Positions 1 to 5,700 of a DNA stretch of 5,700 nucleotides are shown here, in pieces. Each line of letters opens with the position of its first letter. Position 1 is the first letter of the stretch. Both the position numbers and the translations under genes were made by a program. Source of the DNA: Halomonas sp. (GTDB lineage: Bacteria > Pseudomonadota > Gammaproteobacteria > Pseudomonadales > Halomonadaceae). The stretch is taken from contig SKHS01000061.1 of the NCBI GenBank assembly GCA_007116835.1, positions 1-5,700 on the forward strand, given 5' to 3'. Below the pieces are notes generated by a model. The model ran no database searches. It was not told the DNA's origin and saw nothing but the letters and a program-made list of their open reading frames with translations.

Positions 1-2706
1 CTCTGCATAAGCGAACGGCACAAACACCATGCCATCAGGAATTTTCGCGTCCATTCTGGCAGTGAGCGTAATCGTGCCGCGTCGCGTTGTGATCGTCAGC
101 TTTTCTCCTGGCGCAACGCCTAGGCGGTTCAACTCGCCTGGGGAAAGACTGGCCACGGCGTCTGGCTCCAGGGCATCTAATACGTGGCTGCGCCGAGTCA
201 TGGAGCCGGTGTGCCAATGCTCTAGCTGCCGACCAGTGGTTAATACCGTGGGGTAAGCGTCATCTACCGGTTCGTCTGGCGGTAACGGGCGCGTAGGGGA
301 AAATTTAGCCAACCCACCTTTGCGTGGAAAGGCGTCGCTGAACACCACATCCTGGCCAGGTAAATCTTCCGCTGGGCAGGGATACGTTACCGAGCCTTCC
401 CGCGCCAGCCGCGCCCAGCTGATGTGATTAAACGACGCCATACCTTGCTGCATCTCTACGAACACTTCCTGGGGGTGGGCATAGTTCCAGCCAAGCTCAA
501 AGCGCTTGGCAATCTCCTGGATAATCCACCAATCGGGCTTGGCATCTCCTGGTAGCGGCAGCGCCGCGCGGCCTAACTGCACCTGGCGGTTGGTGTTGGT
601 CACGGTGCCGTCTTTTTCAGGCCAGGCGGAAGCTGGCAGAATGACATCGGCAAACTGGGCGGTTTCAGTGACGAACAGGTCCTGCACCACCAGATGCTCA
701 AGTTTGCCAAGGGCGGCTCTGGCATGAGTCAGGTCTGGGTCAGACATGGCGGGGTTCTCACCCAGGATGTACATACCGCGCACGCTCCCCGCGTGGATAG
801 CATCCATGACTTCGACCACCGTCAGCCCTGGTTCGGCACTGAGCGGGGTATTCCACAGCTCTTCAAAGGCAGCCCGCAGTTGGCGATCACCCACTGGCTG
901 ATAGTCGGGCAACACCATGGGAATAAGCCCCGCATCGGATGCGCCCTGCACATTATTTTGTCCGCGCAGCGGGTGCAGACCAGTGCCTGGGCGGCCTGTA
1001 TGACCGCACGCCAGCGCCAATGAGATCAGACAGCGCGCATTGTCGGTGCCATGGGTATGCTGAGAAATGCCCATACCCCAGAAAATCATCGCTTTCTCGG
1101 CGTTGGCGTAGCGCCGCGCCACCTCTCGAAGCGTGTCTGGCGCGACGCCACACAGCACGCTCATGGCTTCAGGAGTGCTATGGGCAACGCTGTTTTTCAA
1201 TGCCTCAAAGCCTTCGGTATGCGCTTGAATATAAGCGTTGTCATACAGCTCTTCGGCAATAATGACGTGGAGCAGCGCGTTGAATAACGAGACATCGCCG
1301 CCTGGCGTAAAGCGAACGCTCAGGCTAGCGTAAGCATCTAATGCCTGCCCGCGAGGATCGAGAATAATAATCTCAGTGCCGCGTTTGGCGGCTTGCTTGA
1401 AGAAGGTGGCTGCGACAGGATGGTTTACCGCTGGGTTACAACCTGTCAGGATCACCACATCTGCTTCCAGAGCCTGCATAAACGATGCCGTTACCGCCCC
1501 AGACCCCAGGCACTCCATCAGCGCAGCGACAGAACTGGCGTGACACAGCCGGGTGCAGTGATCAACGTTATTGCTGCCAAACCCCGTACGCACCAGCTTC
1601 TGGAATAGCCAGGCTTCTTCATTGGAGCATTTAGCGCTGCCAAAGCCCGCCAAGGCTTCTGGGCCATGGGCGGCCTTGAGGTTCCTTAGGCCGCTGGCGG
1701 CCACGTCGAGTGCTTCTTCCCAACTGGCCTCGCGGAAATGACTGAGCGGCTTGGCAGGGTCAAAGCTCGGGTCGAGACCTTTAGCCACTCCCGGTTTGCG
1801 CAGCAGCGGCTTGGTTAGCCGTGCCGGATGGCTAACGTAGTCAAACCCAAAGCGCCCTTTCACACACAGACGACCCTGGTTGGCAGGGCCGTTGCGCCCT
1901 TCTACATACGCCAGGGCGTCGTTATTCATATGGTAGGTAAGCTGGCAGCCCACGCCGCAGTAAGGGCAAACGGAATCAACCTGTCGCTGACTGTGTGAAT
2001 CGCCGTGGCCAGCCGAATTCACTAACGAGGCAGGCATCAGCGCTCCCGTCGGGCACGCCTGAACACACTCGCCACAGCCAACACAGGTGCTATCGCCCAT
2101 CGGGTCGTTAAAATCAAACACCACCGTGGCTGCCGCGCCGCGCTGAGCCAGGCCAATCACGTCGTTGCTTTGCACCTCACGGCAGGCACGTACGCACAGG
2201 TTGCAGGTAATACAGGCATTTAAATTAACCTGCATAGCGGGGTGACTGGTATCTGGCGGGCGAATACTAGGCACCTCTGCCGCGTGGCTAACAGGGGCTT
2301 TACGGCGCGGCGGCAGCCATGCTTTTACGGCATGTTCATCCACCGCAAGCTGCTCGGCCGTTGTCCAAAAATGGCTGGAACGGTCGGGGCTTTCCGCTCG
2401 ACTGGGCTGATCCGCCATGAACAGCTCCAGCACGGTTTCACGGGCCTGCACCGCGCGGTGAGAGCTTGCGCTGCGCACCACCATGCCCGGCGCTGCTTCG
2501 CGTATGCAGCTGGCCGCCAAGGCGCGCTCGCCGTCAATCTCGACCATGCAAACACGGCAGTTACCATCGGCACGGTAACCTGGAGCCTCTTTGAAACAGA
2601 GGTGGGGGATGGTTTCTCCTGCGCGCTTGGCCACCTGCCAGAGGGTTTCACCGGCATAAGCAGTCACTTCATGGCCATCCAGCGTTAGCGCAAATTCAGT
2701 GCTCAT
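1..2706 (-). CDS. fdhA: NAD-dependent formate dehydrogenase alpha (catalytic) subunit, C-terminus cut by window edge
   Basis: Catalytic subunit of a cytoplasmic metal-dependent formate dehydrogenase (FdsA/Fdh1A/FdhF type) that oxidises formate to CO2 and passes electrons to the diaphorase subunit encoded just upstream. The frame is open for 902 codons from the ATG at 2706 to base 1. Related FdsA proteins, from memory, are about 950-990 residues, so only the end of the C-terminal domain is missing. Seen in order: a NuoG-like [2Fe-2S] domain with C37, C50, C53, C67; two ferredoxin-type [4Fe-4S] motifs (C165/168/171/175 and C208/211/214/218, the latter followed by PTGAL); the cofactor-proximal [4Fe-4S] motif C247/C250/C254/C281 with K283; the Mo/W-bis-pterin domain; and the start of the dinucleotide-binding domain near residue 815. 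C388-H389 (TRLCHASS) and R581 (RGQNNVQG) match the metal ligand and catalytic pair of this family. The cysteine codon is TGT, so no selenocysteine is used. The sequence does not distinguish Mo from W. The start overlaps the upstream stop as ATGA and has a good Shine-Dalgarno. Confidence 0.96.
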   Translation of the reverse strand, partial: MSTEFALTLDGHEVTAYAGETLWQVAKRAGETIPHLCFKEAPGYRADGNCRVCMVEIDGERALAASCIREAAPGMVVRSASSHRAVQARETVLELFMADQPSRAESPDRSSHFWTTAEQLAVDEHAVKAWLPPRRKAPVSHAAEVPSIRPPDTSHPAMQVNLNACITCNLCVRACREVQSNDVIGLAQRGAAATVVFDFNDPMGDSTCVGCGECVQACPTGALMPASLVNSAGHGDSHSQRQVDSVCPYCGVGCQLTYHMNNDALAYVEGRNGPANQGRLCVKGRFGFDYVSHPARLTKPLLRKPGVAKGLDPSFDPAKPLSHFREASWEEALDVAASGLRNLKAAHGPEALAGFGSAKCSNEEAWLFQKLVRTGFGSNNVDHCTRLCHASSVAALMECLGSGAVTASFMQALEADVVILTGCNPAVNHPVAATFFKQAAKRGTEIIILDPRGQALDAYASLSVRFTPGGDVSLFNALLHVIIAEELYDNAYIQAHTEGFEALKNSVAHSTPEAMSVLCGVAPDTLREVARRYANAEKAMIFWGMGISQHTHGTDNARCLISLALACGHTGRPGTGLHPLRGQNNVQGASDAGLIPMVLPDYQPVGDRQLRAAFEELWNTPLSAEPGLTVVEVMDAIHAGSVRGMYILGENPAMSDPDLTHARAALGKLEHLVVQDLFVTETAQFADVILPASAWPEKDGTVTNTNRQVQLGRAALPLPGDAKPDWWIIQEIAKRFELGWNYAHPQEVFVEMQQGMASFNHISWARLAREGSVTYPCPAEDLPGQDVVFSDAFPRKGGLAKFSPTRPLPPDEPVDDAYPTVLTTGRQLEHWHTGSMTRRSHVLDALEPDAVASLSPGELNRLGVAPGEKLTITTRRGTITLTARMDAKIPDGMVFVPFAYAE

Positions 2707-4442
2707 GGCGCGCCCCCTTCCACCGCATCGCTGACAATAACTTGCTGTTGAGCAAGCACTGGTCGAAAATCTTTCAGCAGCCCAAGTACGGGGTTCGGTG
2801 CAGCCTGGCCTAACCCGCAGATCGACGCGTCCTGCATCACCTGGGCCAGCCTAGTCAGCGCCTGCACATCCCAGCGCTCGCTCTCAAGCAGGCTCAACAT
2901 CTTTTCAGTGCCTACCCGACAGGGCGTGCACTGGCCACAGGATTCATCTGCGAAAAAGGCCAACAAATTAGTCGCAACGGCCTGTAAATTATCGTGCTCA
3001 GAGAGCACGATAATCGCCGCCGAACCGATGAAGCAGCCGTGGGCATGCAGGGTATCGAAATCCAACGGAATATCCGCCTTGCTGGCGGGCAAAATCCCCC
3101 CAGATGCGCCGCCAGGAAGGTAAGCGGCAAGGGTGTGGCCTTCTGCCATGCCACCGCAATACTCATCAATCAGTTCACGCAGGGTGATCCCGGCAGGCGC
3201 GAGATATACGCCCGGCGTATTAACCCGCCCGGAAACGGAAAAACTGCGCAGGCCGCTTCGCCCGTTGCGACCTTGCCCGGCAAACCACTCAGCCCCCTTT
3301 TTCCAAATTCGTGGTATCCAGTAAACCGTTTCAACGTTATTGACCAGCGTCGGGCGGTTGAACAGCCCTTGCTGAGCCACATAGGGCGGCCGATGGCGAG
3401 GCTTGCCGGGCTTACCTTCTAAAGACTCAATCAGCGCCGACTCTTCCCCACATATATAAGCCCCTGCACCACGGCGCATGACGATAAGCCCTGGCTGTAC
3501 GAGCTTGGCTTCTTCAAGCTCGGCAATCGCTTCATGCAGCACGCGGTGAAGCCCAGGGTATTCATCGCGCAGATAAATATAGAGCCGCCCGGCATCTACC
3601 GCCCAGGCGCTAACCAGCGCACCTTCCAGAAATTGGTGGGGGGCTTTTTCAAGGTAGAAACGATCTTTAAAGGTGCCGGGTTCACCCTCATCAGCGTTAA
3701 TCACACAGTAACGCGGCCCTGCCCCTTGGCGCACCGCCTGCCACTTCTTAAAAGTGGGGAAACCCGCGCCGCCAAGTCCACGCAGCTGAGATTGCTCTAA
3801 GAGTGTGCTCAGTGCATCGACGCTTACTTGGCCGCTGCGGCACTGGGCCAGCAGTTGAAAGCCGCCTTCTTGCTGATAAGCCGTTAGACGCTGCCACACA
3901 ATCGCTTCTGGCTGAAAGTGGCCGGTATCAACCACCGCCTCGACGCCATCTGCCGTGGCATAAAGCACGTGGTGATGGCCAACTTCAGCTACTGGAGCGT
4001 GGTTACAGCGGCCCATGCAGGGAGCACGTATGACCCGTACGCCGTCAGGGTCGACGCGCTCCTCAAGCGCTTGTTGTAACGCACTGGCGCCTGCCAGCTG
4101 GCAGGAGAGCGAATCACACACACGAATAGTTGTAGCAGGCGGTGGCACTTGGTGGTCGTGCACCACATCAAAGTGGGCGTAAAACGTCGCTGTCTCGTAC
4201 ACCGCTGCCATCGGCAGGTTCATGTAGGAAGCTAAGGCGCGCAGCTCGACCAGTGATAAATAGCCGTGAGCATCCTGAATAGCGTGCAAGTGTTCGATTA
4301 ATAGGTCGCGGCGTTTAAGCGCTGGGGAACAGCGCTCATCACCTAATAGATCCCTTAACGCCGCCAGCGCGATAGGCGCTACATTACGTCCTTGGGGATA
4401 ACCGCGCCGACGGCGGGAAGACACACCAGTGTGAGAGGTCAT
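2703..4442 (-). CDS. fdhB: NAD-dependent formate dehydrogenase beta (diaphorase) subunit, NuoE-NuoF fusion
   Basis: Transfers electrons from the formate-oxidising alpha subunit through FMN to NAD+. The 579-residue protein joins two modules that are separate in complex I and in FdsGB enzymes. Residues about 20-180 are NuoE-like, with a thioredoxin-fold [2Fe-2S] set C109, C114, C142, C146. Residues about 195-575 are NuoF-like, with the glycine-rich RGLGGAGFPT (221-230) and NADEGEPGTFKDR (249-261) FMN/NADH motifs, GAGAYICGEESALIESLEGK (325-344), and the N3-type [4Fe-4S] ligands C502, C505, C508 (SCGQCTPCR) and C542. The same fusion is known in Fdh1B of Methylorubrum extorquens, of similar length. 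The ATG at 4442 is the most upstream start possible, because an in-frame TGA lies at 4467-4469 with no start codon between. Its Shine-Dalgarno is weak. The first 20 residues are basic (SRRRRGYPQGR) and unassigned. It is the first gene of the operon and overlaps fdhA by four bases, implying translational coupling and equal stoichiometry. Confidence 0.96.
   Translation of the reverse strand: MTSHTGVSSRRRRGYPQGRNVAPIALAALRDLLGDERCSPALKRRDLLIEHLHAIQDAHGYLSLVELRALASYMNLPMAAVYETATFYAHFDVVHDHQVPPPATTIRVCDSLSCQLAGASALQQALEERVDPDGVRVIRAPCMGRCNHAPVAEVGHHHVLYATADGVEAVVDTGHFQPEAIVWQRLTAYQQEGGFQLLAQCRSGQVSVDALSTLLEQSQLRGLGGAGFPTFKKWQAVRQGAGPRYCVINADEGEPGTFKDRFYLEKAPHQFLEGALVSAWAVDAGRLYIYLRDEYPGLHRVLHEAIAELEEAKLVQPGLIVMRRGAGAYICGEESALIESLEGKPGKPRHRPPYVAQQGLFNRPTLVNNVETVYWIPRIWKKGAEWFAGQGRNGRSGLRSFSVSGRVNTPGVYLAPAGITLRELIDEYCGGMAEGHTLAAYLPGGASGGILPASKADIPLDFDTLHAHGCFIGSAAIIVLSEHDNLQAVATNLLAFFADESCGQCTPCRVGTEKMLSLLESERWDVQALTRLAQVMQDASICGLGQAAPNPVLGLLKDFRPVLAQQQVIVSDAVEGGAP
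2716..2721 (-). promoter_or_regulatory. Shine-Dalgarno of fdhA inside the end of fdhB
   Basis: On the minus strand GGAAGG (continuing as GGAAGGGGG) lies about nine bases before the fdhA ATG, within the last codons of fdhB. Together with the ATGA stop/start overlap at 2703-2706 it supports the chosen start and translational coupling. Confidence 0.75.
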
Positions 4443-4447
4443 TGCAT
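4439..4447 (-). promoter_or_regulatory. Two-codon ATG CAA TGA overlapping the fdhB start
   Basis: On the minus strand an out-of-frame ATG five bases before the fdhB ATG reads ATG CAA TGA, and its stop overlaps the fdhB start codon. The only Shine-Dalgarno-like bases (GGA at 4452-4454) are shared by both starts. It could act as a minimal upstream reading frame that lets ribosomes re-initiate at fdhB, or be coincidence. Confidence 0.2.
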
Positions 4448-4573
4448 ACGATCCAAAGAGGGCTATTCAAAGTTGGCCGTTCAAAAACATCTATAAAGCG
4501 CCACTCTAAACAAACGAGCGAACGTACAGAGGCTTAGTGAGTACCGCAGGCCACCTTGTCGACCCTATTTTGT

Positions 4574-4598
4574 TGTTAACAGTATGCTTAACAGCATA
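4574..4598. repeat. Two overlapping inverted repeats, candidate operator
   Basis: Two dyads interlock here. TGTTAA (4574-4579) and TTAACA (4588-4593) form a 20-bp inverted repeat with an 8-base centre. TATGCT (4583-4588) and AGCATA (4593-4598) form a 16-bp inverted repeat around TAAC. The same bases also give a direct repeat, TTAACAGTAT and TTAACAGCAT, with a 12-base period. Such symmetry in a divergent promoter region suggests binding of a dimeric regulator, possibly a metalloregulator given the neighbouring gene. It does not match a Fur, Zur or MntR consensus that I can confirm from memory. Confidence 0.45.
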
Positions 4599-4671
4599 GA
4601 GGCTAACCTCTCTGGGTGAAACCACTTCATGCAGCTTCTACGCTACACCTAGGGGCAAACCACCCAGCCCC
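4598..4671. other. Possible structured RNA or leader segment
   Basis: Several pairings are possible in this stretch. AGAGG (4598-4602) pairs with CCTCT (4607-4611) around CTAA. Immediately next, CTGGGTG (4612-4618) pairs perfectly with CACCCAG (4661-4667) around a 42-base interior. GGGGC (4652-4656) can pair with GCCCC (4667-4671), which would compete slightly with the previous stem. On the plus strand this would lie in a long leader of the metal-importer mRNA if transcription starts upstream of about 4590. On the minus strand it would lie in a long fdhBA leader. I cannot match it to a known riboswitch class, and no poly-T tract follows to make it a terminator. Confidence 0.25.
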
Positions 4672-4680
4672 ATAATGAAA

Positions 4681-4710
4681 CTGGCAACCGGCCGGTACTG
4701 TCTTTATTAT
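4681..4710 (+). promoter_or_regulatory. Candidate sigma-70 promoter for the metal-binding protein gene
   Basis: CTGGCA (4681-4686, four of six matches to TTGACA) and TATTAT (4705-4710, five of six to TATAAT) are separated by 18 bases. Initiation near 4717 would give a leader of roughly 25 bases containing the AGGAG site. A perfect 10-bp palindrome sits in the spacer, so the promoter could be operator-controlled. The call rests on consensus matching by eye only. Confidence 0.4.
4687..4696. repeat. Perfect palindrome ACCGGCCGGT in the promoter spacer
   Basis: ACCGGCCGGT reads the same on both strands and lies directly between the candidate -35 and -10 elements. That is a position where a dimeric regulator could bind. 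Short GC palindromes also occur by chance in such a genome, so an operator role is only a possibility. Confidence 0.4.
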
Positions 4711-4731
4711 CTGCCGTCTTTTTAATGCGTT

Positions 4732-4736
4732 AGGAG
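4732..4736 (+). promoter_or_regulatory. Shine-Dalgarno of the metal-binding protein gene
   Basis: AGGAG lies six bases before the ATG at 4743, which is near-ideal spacing. It fixes the start codon, and the encoded N-terminus is a proper signal peptide. Confidence 0.85.
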
Positions 4737-4742
4737 CGTGAC

Positions 4743-5657
4743 ATGGACAAGCGAACACCCTGGATCTTCACGCTCTTATTGGTGACAACGGTGAACAGTG
4801 CACCGGTGCTAGGTGAGGCCTCATTTAACGTCATTGCCTCGTTTTCAGTGATCGAAGATTTGGTTAAACGAGTGGCTGGCGATGCTGTCCGTATTAACAC
4901 CATCGTCCCCGCTGGTGAAGACGTTCACCGCTGGGAAGTGACACCTCCCAATGTGCTTGCCGTTGAAGAAGCTGACATTGTTTTCTATAACGGCTATGGC
5001 CTGGAGCCGTGGATGCGTCACGTTAAGGCGATGGCAGGCGATACGCTCACTCTTACCGCCCTTGCCGAAGATGCAGACTATGCTCCCCTGGCAATTAACA
5101 CAGGGCACTATAAAGGTGACCCTAATCCGCATATGTGGATGGCCCCGGAAGGAGCCGCTGCATACATTGATATCATTGCGCAAACGCTTGCACAGCACTA
5201 CCCGGAAAAAGCCGCAGACTTTAAGACTCGGGCAGCCGACACCCGCGAGGCATTAGCGGCGCTGGATCAGCAAGTAAAAGAGCGTTTAGATGGCATTCCA
5301 CAAACCAATCGTGTGCTTTATACCAGCGAAGCTGGCATGGCCTACTTTGCCCACGCGTATAATTTTGAATACGCCTCGATTTGGGGCGTCAACCACGAAA
5401 CGTTAGGCAGCGCGCAGGCCATGGAAACCATGAACAGGCGTTTAACCGAGCAGCGCCCTCCGGCACTGTTTTATGAAAGCACCGTGCCTTTTATCCATAT
5501 GGATGCGCTGGCCCGAAGCGCGGAACTAACGCTTAGCGGCCCGCTCTATGTGGATACCTTAAGCGCTTCTGACGGCGCAGCGTACAACTACCCAGCCATG
5601 CTGCGGCACAACGCTGAACTGCTCCATAAAGCGCTTGGCGGTGCCCGCGAGGAGTAA
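4743..5657 (+). CDS. Periplasmic metal-binding protein of a Mn/Fe(/Zn) ABC importer (TroA/PsaA/SitA/ZnuA family)
   Basis: Substrate-binding protein that captures a divalent transition metal in the periplasm and delivers it to an ABC permease. At 304 residues it has normal family length. Residues 1 to about 26 form a Sec signal peptide (MDKR, then a hydrophobic run) with probable cleavage after GEA at 26; there is no lipobox cysteine. Family landmarks follow: FNVIASFSVIEDLVKRVAGD (28-47), H62 in DVHRWEVTP, ADIVFYNGYGLEPWM (77-91), H130 in DPNPHMWM, E196 in YTSEAGMAYFA, and D271 in LYVDTLSASDG near YNYPAMLRHN. Glutamate at the third ligand position is typical of PsaA/SitA/YfeA-type Mn2+/Fe2+ binders, whereas ZnuA normally has histidine. 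The His-rich loop of many ZnuA proteins is also absent. The metal is therefore inferred, and I give no symbol. A strong Shine-Dalgarno supports the start. ATPase and permease genes probably follow past the right edge, since only 43 bases are visible after the stop. Confidence 0.93.
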   Translation: MDKRTPWIFTLLLVTTVNSAPVLGEASFNVIASFSVIEDLVKRVAGDAVRINTIVPAGEDVHRWEVTPPNVLAVEEADIVFYNGYGLEPWMRHVKAMAGDTLTLTALAEDADYAPLAINTGHYKGDPNPHMWMAPEGAAAYIDIIAQTLAQHYPEKAADFKTRAADTREALAALDQQVKERLDGIPQTNRVLYTSEAGMAYFAHAYNFEYASIWGVNHETLGSAQAMETMNRRLTEQRPPALFYESTVPFIHMDALARSAELTLSGPLYVDTLSASDGAAYNYPAMLRHNAELLHKALGGAREE

Positions 5658-5700
5658 TCAACGCTTACATTACGTCATCAGCGCTGATAGCGAGCTAACC
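5658..5700. other. Downstream tail with a 12-bp perfect palindrome
   Basis: After the TAA stop of the metal-binding protein gene only 43 bases remain. They contain the perfect palindrome ATCAGCGCTGAT at 5677-5688. No T-tract follows it within the window, so it is not a convincing intrinsic terminator. It may be an intercistronic element before the expected ABC transporter genes. No further start codon with a ribosome binding site is visible before the edge. Confidence 0.4.

Larger units (their letters stand above)
4443..4742. other. Divergent intergenic region between fdhB and the metal-importer gene
   Basis: These 300 bases separate two divergently transcribed units and contain no convincing gene. 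They must hold promoters for both. On the plus side there is a candidate sigma-70 promoter and Shine-Dalgarno close to the metal-binding protein gene. On the minus side I see only a TATAGA-like -10 at 4490-4495 without a matching -35, so the fdhBA promoter is unassigned. Nearer the middle (4574-4671) lies a cluster of inverted repeats and potential hairpins, listed separately. The region is more AT-rich than the flanking genes in places (4481-4510 and 4566-4600), as expected for regulatory DNA. Confidence 0.8.

Noticed and set aside
694..1262. Two overlapping plus-strand frames of 107-109 codons
   Set aside because: Both are opposite the Mo/W-pterin domain of fdhA and read as low-meaning, arginine- and histidine-rich peptides typical of antisense frames in GC-rich DNA.
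1543..1545. Possible selenocysteine at the formate dehydrogenase active site
   Set aside because: The codon is TGT (Cys388) on the minus strand, not TGA, and no in-frame stop interrupts the 902 visible codons.
2242..2688. Plus-strand open frame of 148 codons
   Set aside because: It lies wholly opposite the N-terminal domains of fdhA, whose cluster motifs are intact. The plus-strand translation shows no recognisable domain and no ribosome binding site.
2994..3422. Plus-strand open frame of 142 codons
   Set aside because: It is antisense to the NuoF-like part of fdhB and its residues show no family resemblance, so it is a shadow of the real gene.
4383..4418. Arginine-rich SRRRRGYPQG near the FdhB N-terminus as a Tat signal
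   Set aside because: No hydrophobic segment or cleavage site follows, and the enzyme uses NAD, so it should be cytoplasmic.
4675..4700. Resemblance to a SAM-I riboswitch core (TGAAAC then GGCAACC then GGTACTG)
   Set aside because: Only the short GGCAACC-like core matches. The expected upstream AGAG-containing kink-turn arm and closing P1 helix are not seen, and the downstream gene has no link to methionine metabolism.
4845..5198. Minus-strand open frame of 117 codons
   Set aside because: It is antisense to the metal-binding protein gene, which has a signal peptide, ligands and Shine-Dalgarno. This frame has none of these.
5677..5688. Palindrome ATCAGCGCTGAT as an intrinsic terminator
   Set aside because: As an RNA hairpin it would have little or no loop, and no run of T follows before the window ends.

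Overview
The window reads as an ordinary chromosomal stretch of a moderately GC-rich gammaproteobacterium. A Halomonas-like organism is my best guess, from protein flavour and codon choice only; no marker gene fixes the taxon. There are three protein genes, two on the minus strand and one on the plus strand, separated by a 300-base divergent intergenic region. I see no tRNA, rRNA, CRISPR array, transposase or phage gene.

Left part (about 1-4442, minus strand): a two-gene operon for a soluble, cytoplasmic, NAD-dependent, metal-containing formate dehydrogenase. The upstream gene encodes a 579-residue diaphorase subunit in which a NuoE-like [2Fe-2S] domain is fused to a NuoF-like FMN/NAD/[4Fe-4S] domain. 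The downstream gene overlaps it by four bases (ATGA) and encodes the catalytic alpha subunit. The alpha subunit has an N-terminal [2Fe-2S] domain, two ferredoxin-type [4Fe-4S] motifs, a further [4Fe-4S] cluster next to the cofactor, and a molybdenum- or tungsten-bis-pterin domain with a cysteine (not selenocysteine) ligand. It runs off the left edge after 902 codons, probably lacking only the last several dozen residues. Formate would be oxidised at the pterin cofactor, with electrons passing along the iron-sulfur chain to FMN and NAD+. The two-subunit layout resembles Fdh1 of Methylorubrum extorquens rather than the FdsGBA layout, where the NuoE-like part is a separate protein.

Middle (4443-4742): no gene. 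It holds the presumed promoters of both transcription units, two overlapping inverted repeats, possible RNA hairpins, a 10-bp palindrome inside a candidate sigma-70 promoter, and a good Shine-Dalgarno for the plus-strand gene.

Right part (4743-5657, plus strand): a periplasmic metal-binding protein of a TroA/PsaA/ZnuA-type ABC importer. Its apparent ligand set (His, His, Glu, Asp) and lack of a His-rich loop favour Mn2+/Fe2+ over Zn2+. The ATPase and permease genes would be expected just beyond the right edge. I see nothing linking the importer to the formate dehydrogenase beyond sharing the intergenic region. No clearly undescribed system is visible; the most interesting points are the fused diaphorase subunit and the unexplained symmetry in the intergenic region.
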